Assembly: GCF_031954525.1 (NCBI RefSeq) | Contig: NZ_CP134867.1 | Span: 372,001-436,000 of the forward strand | DNA length: 64,000 nucleotides | Source of the DNA: Dyella sp. BiH032 | GTDB taxonomy: Bacteria; Pseudomonadota; Gammaproteobacteria; Xanthomonadales; Rhodanobacteraceae | Reading direction: 5' to 3' | Shown here: piece after piece, positions 8,617 to 17,651 of the stretch | Layout: every line of letters begins with the position of its first letter | Position numbering within the stretch: the first letter of the stretch is position 1 | The notes under the pieces: generated by a model | Told to the model about the DNA's origin: nothing | What the model saw: only the letters and a program-made list of their open reading frames with translations | Database searches by the model: none | Program-made: the position numbers and the translations under genes

Positions 8617-9354
8617 ATGAAACTTATGAAGCGCAGAGTTTTGGCCGCCGCACTATTGGCGACAGGATGCTTTGCGGGGGCAAGCCACGCGGCCGTCATT
8701 ATTCATGGCACGCGCGTGATCTATCCCTCCTCCCAGAAAGAAGTGACGGTCGACCTTGAGAACAAGGGAGAGGTGCCGGCCCTGGTACAGGTTTGGGTGG
8801 ACGACGGCGACCAGGCTTCGCCCACTGATAGCAAGGCGCCTTTCATCCTGACGCCTCCGCTGAGCCGGATTGAGAAAGGTCGTGGCCAGGCCATCCGTAT
8901 CATGCACGCCGGTGAGCCGCTGCCGGCCGATAAGGAGTCGTTGTTCTGGCTCAATATGCTGGACATTCCTCCGAAGGCCGCGTCGGGGACGAGCCCGACC
9001 GAAATGAGTGTCGCGGTCAAGACGCGCATCAAACTGCTGTATCGCCCGACTGGGCTGAAAGGTGAGCCAATCGAAGCGCCGAAAGCGCTGAGTTGGACGG
9101 TGGCTGGCGCAACGAGCATTCAAGTAACGAATCCCACGCCGTACTACGTCAATTTCGCCAGCGTTGGAATCAAACAAAGGAGTGGCAAGGTCATTTCGTC
9201 TATTGAGACGGGTGGCATGGTCGCGCCCGGAAAGACAGCCAACTTCACGTTCAAGGCCCCTGTGAGTGCCGACGAAACGAGCGTGGTTTTCGAGGCGATA
9301 TCCGATCTCGGCGCGAAGCTCCCGCATACGCAGCCGATCGCCGCCGACCGCTAA
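8617..9354 (+). CDS. Periplasmic fimbrial chaperone, PapD-like (first copy)
   Basis: A 245-residue periplasmic chaperone that folds pilins by donor-strand complementation. A signal peptide ends near GASHA. The conserved subunit-binding Arg lies in GTRVIYP and the conserved Lys in RIKLLYRPTGLKG, both diagnostic of the family. The WLNMLDIPPK motif of domain 1 and the C-terminal Ig-like domain are present. It lies between pilin and usher, the usual order. A second, diverged copy is at 12503, so the cluster may have separate chaperones for shaft and tip. Confidence 0.9.
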   Translation: MKLMKRRVLAAALLATGCFAGASHAAVIIHGTRVIYPSSQKEVTVDLENKGEVPALVQVWVDDGDQASPTDSKAPFILTPPLSRIEKGRGQAIRIMHAGEPLPADKESLFWLNMLDIPPKAASGTSPTEMSVAVKTRIKLLYRPTGLKGEPIEAPKALSWTVAGATSIQVTNPTPYYVNFASVGIKQRSGKVISSIETGGMVAPGKTANFTFKAPVSADETSVVFEAISDLGAKLPHTQPIAADR

Positions 9355-9441
9355 GAGTTGCTGCATTTCCATCGTCCTCGTTGACAGCGGGGTAAGGCCT
9401 TAGCGCGCAAAAAAAAACATGTTTTCCCGGAGAAATTATTT

Positions 9442-12108
9442 GTGAGCCCGTCGCCCCCGATCCTAAGCAAAGAGCGCCCATACGCAAGCTTGCGCATGGC
9501 GCTGCTACCAACGTTGATTCTCGGGGCGATGACGCGCCCGGCCCACGCAGTTGAATACCTGGCAGCGCTCGACCCGGCCTCGCCGGGCGCCATCTCGTTC
9601 GACGATGGCTTCTTTCCGTCCGGCTTTGGCACGAAGGTCGATCTTTCCCGCTTCGAAAACGCCAACACGGCGCTGCCAGGGACGTACCGGGCGGACATCC
9701 GCGTCAACAAGGAATGGAAAGCCCGCGCCGACATCACGCTTTCGGACGTCCAGGGCAAAGATTCCGCGATGCCGTGTTTCGACCGGGTGTCGCTGACGGC
9801 GTACGGTATCGATGTAGGCAAGGTCGACGCTGCCGCGGCAGAACCCACTTCTTCGCTTAAGGCCTTGCCCGAAGCCGCCTTTTGCGGCGAGCTCGGTGAG
9901 TATGTACCAGGCGCCGAGGCCATCTTCGACGTCGCTTCGCAGAGCCTGGACATCACGGTTCCCCAGCTCTATGAGCTGGCGAACGCGAAAGGCTATGTCG
10001 ATCCGAAGTATTGGGATGAAGGCGTCAATGCCGGCGCCATCAATTACAACGCCAATTTGTACCAGAATTCCTTCGGTGGTCGCTCGCGCCTTAGCGGATA
10101 CGTAGGCGTGGACGCTACGGCGAACTTCGGTTCATGGCATCTGATTCATCGCAGCAGCTTCAACTGGTCCGAGCACAACGGGCGCGACTACAAGACGACC
10201 GCCAACTATCTCCAGCACGACGTGCCCAAGCTGATGTCGCAGGTGTACGTCGGCGACTTCTATACCACGGGTAACCTGTTCGACTCGGTGAATCTGCGCG
10301 GTGCCAGCCTGGTCTCGGACGACCGCATGCTTCCCCAATCGTTGCGCGGTTATGCGCCGGTGGTACGTGGCATTGCCGAGACGAACGCACGCGTCGTCAT
10401 CAGGCAGCGTGGCGCATTGCTGCGCGAACTGACGGTCGCCCCCGGCCCCTTCGAGGTCAACGATCTCTATCCCACCGGCTACGGCGGTGATATTGAAGTC
10501 GAAGTGTTGGAGGCCGACGGCAGAAGCAAGCGTTTCAACATTCCGTTCTCCGCGACACCACAATCCCTGCGTGCGGGCCAGAGCCGATGGGAAGTGGCTG
10601 CCGGCAAGGTTATGGAGGATCGCCGCAAGAATACTCCGCTAGCGGCTCAGGGCACATACCAGCGGGGCTTGAATGACACGGTCACTGCTTACGGTGGCGT
10701 GACGCTGGCGACGGGGTACGGCGCAGCCCTGGTCGGTGGAGCACTGAATACCAAGGCGGGTGCGTTCTCGCTGGACGTCACCGGAGCAAAGGCAAAAGTG
10801 CGCGGCAAGCGCGCCCAATCCGGCGTTAGCGTACGCGTGGCGTATAGCAAGAGTATTGTGGATACGGGAACCAATTTCTCCCTCGCCGCGTACCGTTATT
10901 CGACGGAGGGATTCGTCGGCTTAAACGATCTGACGTATCTCCGCAATGCCACCAAGCTCGGCGAGGATTCGCCGCTCGCTTTCGGGCGCACACGCAGCCA
11001 GTTCACGGCTAATGTTTACCAGCAGTTGGGAAGCAAGGGCGGGCAGGTCTTCGCGAGCGCTGCCAGGCGTGACTATTGGGGCGATCAGCGTAAGCAGGTC
11101 GACTTCACCGTCGGCTACTCCAACCAATGGAAGTCCCTCAGCTACTCGCTGTCGGCACAACGCACACTCGAAACCGCCAACAATATCCGCCTGCCTGGCC
11201 AACCCGGCGGCGTCGGAGAGAACACCGGCCGCACGTCGCACCGGGACACGCGGTTCCTCGTCTCCGCGAGCTTGCCGCTTGGCAGCTCCGATCGTGCGCC
11301 TAACGTCAACGCGTGGATCGAGCGCTCAACCCTCGCACCGGCGAGCGCCCAGGTTGGCATCTCGGGCACTGCCCTCGAGGACGGCCAGCTCAACTACAAC
11401 GCCAATTTTTCCCGTAGCTCCGGCAACACGTCGTTTAGCGCATCCGCGCAGTACAACGCCTCACATGGCAGCATCAATGCCGGCTATAGCCAGGGAAGAG
11501 GCTACAAACAGGTTAACGCGGGAATCACTGGCGGCTTGGTTCTGCATGGCGGTGGCCACACGTGGGCGCCGACGCTAGGCGAGACCTTGGGGCTGGTCCA
11601 CGCGCCTGGCGCGGAGGGCGCGCGCGTCGGCGGAAACCGTCGCTCGCGAGTCGATTCGAATGGCTATGCCGTGGTGACTAACCTGGTTCCTTATCAGCTC
11701 AACCGGGTTTCCCTCGACCCGAAGGGAAGCTCGCTGGACGTGGAACTCCAAGAGACTTCCAAAAACATCGCTCCGCGGGCCCGCTCCGTTGTTCGCTTGG
11801 ATTACAAGACCATCAGCGGAAGGACGGTGTTGGTGGACGGAACATTGCAGAGCGGCGACCCGATTCCCTTTGGCGCCGAGGTCTACGATGCAGAGGGCAA
11901 TTTGGTCGGCATGGCCGGTCAAGGCGGACAGATCATCATCCGCGGTGTCGACAAGCCATCCGAGCTCACCGTCCGCTGGAGCGACAAGCCCGACGATAGC
12001 TGCAAGATCCAACTCAATGTCGGGCCAAGGGACACCAAGTCGACGAGCCTTGAGCGTCAATCGCTATCGTGCTCCGCTTCGGCGCCAGCCGTATCCAACC
12101 TTCATTAA
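9442..12108 (+). CDS. Outer-membrane usher, PapC/FimD-like
   Basis: An 888-residue outer-membrane assembly platform for the fimbria. The GTG start has GGAGA 8 bases upstream and gives a signal peptide ending at AHA (residue 36). Family features are the N-terminal periplasmic domain (DPASPGAISFDDGFF, YRADIRVN), the barrel and plug signatures (GFAPVVRGIA-like GYAPVVRGIAETNARV, then PGPFEVNDLYPTGYGGDIEV), and C-terminal domains with DPKGSSLDVELQ, a TVLVDG segment and a final Cys pair. It is full length. The usher is followed by a terminator and not by a tip-subunit gene. The tip-like gene is instead found 12.8 kb further on, after the trb genes. Confidence 0.9.
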   Translation: MSPSPPILSKERPYASLRMALLPTLILGAMTRPAHAVEYLAALDPASPGAISFDDGFFPSGFGTKVDLSRFENANTALPGTYRADIRVNKEWKARADITLSDVQGKDSAMPCFDRVSLTAYGIDVGKVDAAAAEPTSSLKALPEAAFCGELGEYVPGAEAIFDVASQSLDITVPQLYELANAKGYVDPKYWDEGVNAGAINYNANLYQNSFGGRSRLSGYVGVDATANFGSWHLIHRSSFNWSEHNGRDYKTTANYLQHDVPKLMSQVYVGDFYTTGNLFDSVNLRGASLVSDDRMLPQSLRGYAPVVRGIAETNARVVIRQRGALLRELTVAPGPFEVNDLYPTGYGGDIEVEVLEADGRSKRFNIPFSATPQSLRAGQSRWEVAAGKVMEDRRKNTPLAAQGTYQRGLNDTVTAYGGVTLATGYGAALVGGALNTKAGAFSLDVTGAKAKVRGKRAQSGVSVRVAYSKSIVDTGTNFSLAAYRYSTEGFVGLNDLTYLRNATKLGEDSPLAFGRTRSQFTANVYQQLGSKGGQVFASAARRDYWGDQRKQVDFTVGYSNQWKSLSYSLSAQRTLETANNIRLPGQPGGVGENTGRTSHRDTRFLVSASLPLGSSDRAPNVNAWIERSTLAPASAQVGISGTALEDGQLNYNANFSRSSGNTSFSASAQYNASHGSINAGYSQGRGYKQVNAGITGGLVLHGGGHTWAPTLGETLGLVHAPGAEGARVGGNRRSRVDSNGYAVVTNLVPYQLNRVSLDPKGSSLDVELQETSKNIAPRARSVVRLDYKTISGRTVLVDGTLQSGDPIPFGAEVYDAEGNLVGMAGQGGQIIIRGVDKPSELTVRWSDKPDDSCKIQLNVGPRDTKSTSLERQSLSCSASAPAVSNLH

Positions 12109-12125
12109 GTGATGGAAAACGGAAG

Positions 12126-12163
12126 GCGGAGACGTGCGTTGCACGCCTCCGCTTCTGTCTTTT
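12126..12163 (+). terminator. Terminator after the usher gene
   Basis: The stem GCGGAG..GTGC / GCAC..CTCCGC (12126-12152, one mismatch inside) has a 3-base loop and is followed by TTCTGTCTTTT. It separates the pilin-chaperone-usher unit from the second chaperone and the trb genes. Confidence 0.7.
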
Positions 12164-12502
12164 GGATTAGCTGAAAGTCACGGATATCGGTGTCGTCCTA
12201 ATGGCGGCTCCTTTGAGAACCTTCCGATGGTTCGGGATGAGGAAAATCGCCAAGATTCAATTCGCTTTCGGATGTCTTCGACGGCGAGTACGACGCAAGC
12301 CATTGAGCGTCACCCACAGGCATGAGCCTCCGATTCCCCTGACCGTCCCTTTATGTCCATTCGAGCCACCAACCTTGCCAATCGCGGAACTGATTCGTTC
12401 CGTACCGACGGACGGCATGGCCACGCGAGGCGCACGGACGGTGTGGTGCGGTCGGGTGGTCGGGGCGATGCAAAGACGCATGCATCACGCGCCCTGGTCA
12501 AG

Positions 12503-13261
12503 GTGACACCCAAGCGCTATCTCCGTCATGCGGTGATATTCGCGCTCCTGGCCATGATGTCCGTTCAAGCAAGCGCACGTGTCGTCGTCCAAGGGACGCG
12601 ATTCGTGTACCCGGCCAAGGAAAGCGAAATAAGTATCGGCCTAGTCAATGGGTCGGAACATCCCGTGTTGATGAAGGCGTGGATCGATCAAGGCGACACA
12701 CAGTTGGCGCCGGAACGTTTGAAGGTTCCCTTTCTCATTACGCCGCCGTTGGTGCGTGTCGAAGGCGGCAAAGAACATCTCTTCCGCTTGCAGTTCATCG
12801 GTATCCCTGCAGAACTGCCAGCCGACCGAGAGTCGGTGTACTGGATCAACTTGCTGGAGGTTCCGCCCAAGCCGTCTGCTAGCAAGAACATCAGCGACGC
12901 AAAGAGCAAAGCGTCTATGCAGCTGGCATTCCAGTACAGATTGAAGCTCTTCTATCGGCCAGACGGCTTGAAGGGAAGCCCGGCCGACGCGGCAAAGAAT
13001 CTTGTATGGACAGCAACCACGCGTGACGGAATGAAAACGTCGCTCGTAGTGAAGAACGATAGCGCCTACTACGTTTCGCTCGCGAAGATTACGTTGACGG
13101 ACGGAGACAAAGGCGTCGAGGTCGCGCCAGACATGCTGCAACCGTTTTCCACAGCGACATTCGACGTCGCTGGCGGGAAAGCCGGATCAAAGGCCAAGGT
13201 CAGCTACCAGTGGATCGACGACTGGGGCGGAATCCATAGCCAAGCCGCGCAGGCGGATTGA
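12503..13261 (+). CDS. Periplasmic fimbrial chaperone, PapD-like (second copy)
   Basis: A second chaperone of about 252 residues. It shares the core motifs of the first copy (GTRFVYP with the binding Arg; RLKLFYRPDGLKG with the binding Lys; YWINLLEVPPK) but is clearly diverged. A signal peptide, RYLRHAVIFALLAMMSVQASA, is seen. The start is uncertain: a GTG at 12503 gives a normal signal peptide but no clear Shine-Dalgarno, while the ATG at 12353 would add 50 residues of low plausibility. The gene lies after the usher terminator and about 120 bp before trbB, so it may be transcribed with the trb operon. Serving the adhesin-like protein at 24932 is a reasonable inference. Confidence 0.82.
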   Translation: MTPKRYLRHAVIFALLAMMSVQASARVVVQGTRFVYPAKESEISIGLVNGSEHPVLMKAWIDQGDTQLAPERLKVPFLITPPLVRVEGGKEHLFRLQFIGIPAELPADRESVYWINLLEVPPKPSASKNISDAKSKASMQLAFQYRLKLFYRPDGLKGSPADAAKNLVWTATTRDGMKTSLVVKNDSAYYVSLAKITLTDGDKGVEVAPDMLQPFSTATFDVAGGKAGSKAKVSYQWIDDWGGIHSQAAQAD

Positions 13262-13381
13262 GCGCACCGGCGAAACGCGGCGGTTAGCCGACGGGCTCTC
13301 CCACGGAGACGACGAGCCGTCCGTATGGCTGCCCATTTATCGACTAAGCAGTGGCCGTTCACGGGCGGCCAGAGGATGACT

Positions 13382-14353
13382 ATGGACGCTTCACATGCCA
13401 GTGCAGACGCGGCGCCTACGGTCAAGGCGCGCGCGAAAGAGAAACTCCTGCGCGACCTGGGTGATGTCTTCATGGATGCGTTCAATGATCCGAAGACGGT
13501 CGAGATCATGCTCAACGCCGACGGCAGTATGTGGCAAGAGCGCCTCGGCGAGAACATGAAGAAGATCGGCGTGATGCGACCAAGCCAGGCCGAGGCGGTC
13601 ATCAAGACCGTCGCAGGCTTCTACGGCAAGGAGATCACGCGCAGCAAGCCTGTCCTGGAGTCGGAGTTCCCGCTGGACGGCTCACGTTTTGCGGCCCAGT
13701 TGCCGCCCATCGTGGCTGGTCCGACGTTTGCACTCCGCAAGAAAGCCATCTCGGTTTTCACGCTCGACGATTACGTCGCCAAGGACATCATGACGCCCAC
13801 GCAACGGACCTCCCTGGGCAAGGCGGTGCGCGATCACCGGAACATCCTGGTCATCGGAGGCACGGGCTCGGGCAAGACCACACTGGTCAACGCGATCATC
13901 CGCGAGATGGCCGATGCCGGCCACGACGAGCGCGTACTGATCATCGAGGACACCGGCGAGATCCAGTGCTTCGCAAAGAACTTTGTGCAGTACCGGACTT
14001 CGATGGAAATCAACATGACCCAGTTGCTGCGCACATCGCTGCGCATGCGCCCGGATCGAATCCTCGTGGGCGAGGTGCGTGGTCCGGAAGCACTTGATCT
14101 CCTGATGGCCTGGAACACAGGCCATGAGGGCGGCGCCGCTACGTTGCACGCCAACGACGCGCGCGCCGGACTGTCGCGCCTCGCGATGCTGATCAGCATG
14201 CATCCAGACGCGCCGCGCCCGATCGAACCTCTTATCGGGGAGGCCGTTCACCTTCTCGTACACATCGCGCGCACCTCGGAGGGGCGGCGAGTTCAAGAAA
14301 TCCTCGAAGTCGATGGCTATGAGGATGGGCGCTACGCGCTTCGTCAGATCTAA
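13382..14353 (+). CDS. trbB: TrbB/VirB11-type conjugation ATPase
   Basis: A 323-residue hexameric secretion ATPase at the inner face of the cytoplasmic membrane, powering pilus biogenesis or transfer. Walker A is GGTGSGKTT (about residues 159-167). The Asp box is IIEDTGEIQ, Walker B is MRPDRILVGEVRGPEALDLL, and the His box is GHEGGAATLHAN. The length equals RP4 TrbB. The start at 13382 is chosen because AGAGG lies 6 bases upstream; ATGs at 13325 and 13376 are in frame but worse placed. It is the first gene of an operon whose order B-C-D-E-F-G-H-I-J-L-N reproduces the RP4 Tra2 core. Confidence 0.93.
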   Translation: MDASHASADAAPTVKARAKEKLLRDLGDVFMDAFNDPKTVEIMLNADGSMWQERLGENMKKIGVMRPSQAEAVIKTVAGFYGKEITRSKPVLESEFPLDGSRFAAQLPPIVAGPTFALRKKAISVFTLDDYVAKDIMTPTQRTSLGKAVRDHRNILVIGGTGSGKTTLVNAIIREMADAGHDERVLIIEDTGEIQCFAKNFVQYRTSMEINMTQLLRTSLRMRPDRILVGEVRGPEALDLLMAWNTGHEGGAATLHANDARAGLSRLAMLISMHPDAPRPIEPLIGEAVHLLVHIARTSEGRRVQEILEVDGYEDGRYALRQI

Positions 14354-14377
14354 ATCCACTATCAAAGGTGAAATTCA

Positions 14378-14797
14378 ATGAACACGTTAAACAGCTCCAG
14401 CATCATGCAAGTTCTTCGCAGCTACATGCCCTTTCTCATGATGATGGTGGTGGTCGCCGCCATGATCATGCTTCCTGACATGGCGCACGCCGCTACGGAC
14501 CAGGGCGAAGGTGCTCTCCCGTTTGAGGAGCCCATGCAGAAGTTGAACAAATCGCTTAGCGGCCCGATCGCCTTCGGTCTTTCGCTCATCGGAATCATTG
14601 CTGCCGGTGCCGTTCTGATTTTCGGTGGGGAGATGAGCGGCTTCCTGCGGACTCTCGTGTTTCTTGTCCTGGTCATCGCGATCATCGTCAATGCAAAGGG
14701 CATCATCACGATGATCGCGGGTGAAGGCGCGCAGATCGCGATGTATATCGATGCCAACACGACTGGCCTAGTGTCGCGTATTCGGGATCTGGGCTGA
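14378..14797 (+). CDS. trbC: TrbC/VirB2-type pilin precursor, probably cyclised
   Basis: A 139-residue propilin. A long signal region ends at AHA (residues 36-38). The mature part has LPFEEPMQKLNKSLSGP and two membrane helices, with the highly conserved AAGAVLIFGGEMSGFLRTLVF linking them, as in RP4 TrbC. At residues 115-121 it reads GEG-AQIA, matching the RP4 processing site GRG-AEIA where TraF removes the last residues and joins the ends. The predicted mature ring is about residues 39-117, close to the 78-residue RP4 pilin. The traF gene is in the same operon at 25930. The gene overlaps trbD by one base (TGATG). Confidence 0.92.
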   Translation: MNTLNSSSIMQVLRSYMPFLMMMVVVAAMIMLPDMAHAATDQGEGALPFEEPMQKLNKSLSGPIAFGLSLIGIIAAGAVLIFGGEMSGFLRTLVFLVLVIAIIVNAKGIITMIAGEGAQIAMYIDANTTGLVSRIRDLG

Positions 14798-15108
14798 TGT
14801 CAATTCGAACAGTGCCGATTCGCCGCGCAGGCAATCGCGACAATCTGTTCATGGGCGGGGACCGAGAGCTGGTGATGCTCTCGGGACTCATCTCCGGCGC
14901 ACTGGTTTTCAGTGCGCAAGAGATGAAGGCATTTGTCGTCGGCGTGGTGCTTTGGCTCGCAGCGCTGACATTGCTTCGCATCATGGCCAAGTCTGATCCG
15001 AAGATGAGGCACGTCTACCTGCGCCAGCGGCGTTACCGTCCCTATTACCCGGCCAGGTCCACGCCATTTCGCGTGAATGGCCCGGCAGAAGAGAAGCAAT
15101 TCCGATGA
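14797..15108 (+). CDS. trbD: TrbD/VirB3-like inner-membrane protein
   Basis: A 103-residue membrane protein of the mating-pair-formation complex. The VirB3-type signature is present: a short basic N-terminus (VPIRRAGNRDN), GGDRELVMLSGLI, then two adjacent hydrophobic segments (about residues 25-60), then a basic C-terminal tail ending LRQRRYRPYYPARS. Its ATG overlaps the trbC stop and its stop overlaps the trbE ATG, showing translational coupling. Length and position are those of RP4 trbD. Confidence 0.9.
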   Translation: MSIRTVPIRRAGNRDNLFMGGDRELVMLSGLISGALVFSAQEMKAFVVGVVLWLAALTLLRIMAKSDPKMRHVYLRQRRYRPYYPARSTPFRVNGPAEEKQFR

Positions 15109-17651
15109 TGCCGATACTTATAACCTTTATTTTTTCCATCGCAGCACTCGGTTTGGCGATGGTGGTGCTGATGTTCGTCCGCGTCCGTTCCCTGGACACC
15201 GAGGCAAAGCTCAAGAAGCACCGATCGAAACAGCAGGGCGTAGCCGATCTTCTCAATTACGCGGCCGTAGTCGACGATGGCGTCATCGTCGGCAAGAACG
15301 GCGCTTTCATGGCGTCCTGGATATACCAAGGCGACGATATTGCCAGCAGCACGGACGAACAGCGCGAGCTGGTATCCATGCGGCTAAATCAAGCTATGGC
15401 CCGTCTTGGCAACGGTTGGATGATCCACGTAGATGCCGTTCGCCGCTACGCTACCGGATACGCCGGTGTCGGTCGCTCGGCCTTCCCGGATGCGGTCACG
15501 GCCGCGATCGACGAAGAGCGTCGCCGCCTCTTTCAGAGTCTGGGAGCGATGTACGAAGGTCACTTCGTCCTCACCCTGACCTACTACCCGCCAATGCTTG
15601 CTCAGCGCAAGTTTACGGAAATGATGTTCGATGACGACCAGCAGGTAGAGGGCCGGACCGAGAGAACGCTCAGCTCCATCGAGCATTTCAAGCGCGAAGT
15701 GGCGTCCTTCGAGTCGAGGTTGTCCACGATTTTGCGCATGACGCGGCTTCGGTCGCACGCCAGCGTGACCGAAGAAGGTGGCAAGGTCACGCACGACGAT
15801 TTCCTACGTTGGCTCAACTTCTGCGTCACCGGCATTGATCATCCGATCATGCTGCCCAGCAACCCGATCTACCTCGACGCCATCATCGGCGGTCAGGAGC
15901 TCTGGAGCGGGGTGGTTCCAAAGATCGGCCGCAAGTTCGTGCAGGTGGTGGCTATCGAAGGCTTCCCGCTGGAATCCTACCCCGGCATGTTGGGCGCGTT
16001 GGCGGAACTGTCCTGCGAATACCGCTGGTCCAATCGTTTCATCTTCATGGATCCCCATGAGGCGGTGAAGGACTTGGAGAAGTTCCGCAAGAAGTGGCGC
16101 CAGAAGGTCCGCGGCTTCTTCGACCAGTTCTTCAATACCAATACCGGCGCTGTCAACCAGGACGCGCTGATGATGGTGAACGACGCCGAGGCTGCCATGG
16201 CCGAGGTCAATAGCGGCCTCGTCGCACAGGGGTACTACACCAGCGTGGTCGTGCTCATGCACGAAGATCGCGGGCAGCTGGAGGCCAATGTGCGCCAGGT
16301 GGAGAAAGCGATCAATGCCCGTGGTTTCGTCGCGCGCGTCGAAACCATTAACACCATGGATGCTTACATGGGGAGTCTCCCCGGACACGGCGTGGAGAAT
16401 GTACGCCGCCCGCTGATCAATACGCTGAATCTGTCCGACCTGTTGCCCAGCAGCACGATCTGGACCGGTCAGCCCGATGCCCCGTGTCCGATGTATCCGC
16501 CGCAGGCCCCGGCGCTGATGCAATGCATGACCCAGGGTGCCACGCCGTTTCGTCTCAATCTGCACGTGAACGATCTGGGCCACACGTTCATCTTCGGCCC
16601 GACCGGTGCGGGCAAGTCCACGCATCTTGCGATTCTTGCCGCGCAGCTGCGCCGCTACAAAGACATGTCCCTGTACTGCTTTGACAAGGGCATGTCCATG
16701 TATCCGCTGGTCAAGGCCTGCGGCGGCCAGCACTTCGAGGTGGCCGGCGACGACGAGAAGCTTGCGTTCTGCCCGTTGCAGTTCCTCGACACCAAGAGCG
16801 ACCGTGCCTGGGCGATGGAGTGGGTGGACGGCATGCTTGCGTTGAACGGCGTGGAAACAACCCCGGCCCAGCGCAACGAAATCGGTCACGCCATCGTCAA
16901 TCTGCACGCGAGCGGCGGTCGTACGCTCTCCGAACTGGTGCTGACCATCCAGGACGAGCAGATCCGCGAGGCACTCAAGCCGTACACCACCGATGGCGCG
17001 ATGGGTTATCTCCTCGATGCGTCGGAAGATGGTCTTGCGCTCTCCGATTTCACGGTCTTCGAGATCGAGAACCTGCTGAACCTCGGCGACAAGTACGTCC
17101 TTCCCGTGCTTCTGTATCTGTTCCGCCGAATCGAGCGCTCTCTCAAGGGCCAGCCCGCGGCGATCATCCTGGACGAGGCGTGGCTGATGCTCGGCCATCC
17201 CGTATTCCGGGCCAAGATTCGCGAATGGCTCAAAGTGCTTCGTAAGGCGAATTGCTTGGTGCTGATGGCGACGCAGAGCCTTTCGGACGCGGCGAATTCC
17301 GGCATCCTGGACGTGATCGTCGAATCGACCGCCACCAAGATTTTCCTGCCGAACAGTTTCGCGAGGGATGAGGATGCCTCCGCGCTGTATCGCCGCATGG
17401 GCCTAAACAAGCGCCAGATCGAGATTCTCGCGACGGCAGTGCAGAAGCGGCACTACTACTACGTTTCCGATAAGGGCCGCCGGCTGTATGACCTGGCACT
17501 TGGCCCGCTCGCCCTGGCCTTCGTTGGTTGCTCCGACAAGGAGTCCATTACGGCCATCAAGACCCTGGAAGCCCGCTACGGCGCCGGCTGGGTCGAAGAG
17601 TGGCTCCTTTCCAAGGGGCTGCGTCTCGCAGATTACGGAGTTTCCGCATGA
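15105..17651 (+). CDS. trbE: TrbE/VirB4-type conjugation ATPase
   Basis: An 848-residue VirB4-family ATPase, the largest and most conserved energiser of type IV systems. An N-terminal hydrophobic segment (about residues 3-25) suggests membrane anchoring. The central CagE/TrbE domain is followed by Walker A GPTGAGKST (about 498-506) and Walker B AIILDEAW (about 685-692), then MATQSLSDAANSGI and the C-terminal segment. The gene starts inside the trbD stop (ATGA) and ends overlapping trbF by 4 bp. Length and motifs are intact. Confidence 0.95.
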   Translation: MMPILITFIFSIAALGLAMVVLMFVRVRSLDTEAKLKKHRSKQQGVADLLNYAAVVDDGVIVGKNGAFMASWIYQGDDIASSTDEQRELVSMRLNQAMARLGNGWMIHVDAVRRYATGYAGVGRSAFPDAVTAAIDEERRRLFQSLGAMYEGHFVLTLTYYPPMLAQRKFTEMMFDDDQQVEGRTERTLSSIEHFKREVASFESRLSTILRMTRLRSHASVTEEGGKVTHDDFLRWLNFCVTGIDHPIMLPSNPIYLDAIIGGQELWSGVVPKIGRKFVQVVAIEGFPLESYPGMLGALAELSCEYRWSNRFIFMDPHEAVKDLEKFRKKWRQKVRGFFDQFFNTNTGAVNQDALMMVNDAEAAMAEVNSGLVAQGYYTSVVVLMHEDRGQLEANVRQVEKAINARGFVARVETINTMDAYMGSLPGHGVENVRRPLINTLNLSDLLPSSTIWTGQPDAPCPMYPPQAPALMQCMTQGATPFRLNLHVNDLGHTFIFGPTGAGKSTHLAILAAQLRRYKDMSLYCFDKGMSMYPLVKACGGQHFEVAGDDEKLAFCPLQFLDTKSDRAWAMEWVDGMLALNGVETTPAQRNEIGHAIVNLHASGGRTLSELVLTIQDEQIREALKPYTTDGAMGYLLDASEDGLALSDFTVFEIENLLNLGDKYVLPVLLYLFRRIERSLKGQPAAIILDEAWLMLGHPVFRAKIREWLKVLRKANCLVLMATQSLSDAANSGILDVIVESTATKIFLPNSFARDEDASALYRRMGLNKRQIEILATAVQKRHYYYVSDKGRRLYDLALGPLALAFVGCSDKESITAIKTLEARYGAGWVEEWLLSKGLRLADYGVSA

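Noticed and set aside
12201..12506. Possible small protein between usher and second chaperone
   Set aside because: Its composition looks random (Arg/Pro-rich), it lies over a terminator-to-promoter gap, and it overlaps the plausible chaperone start in another frame.
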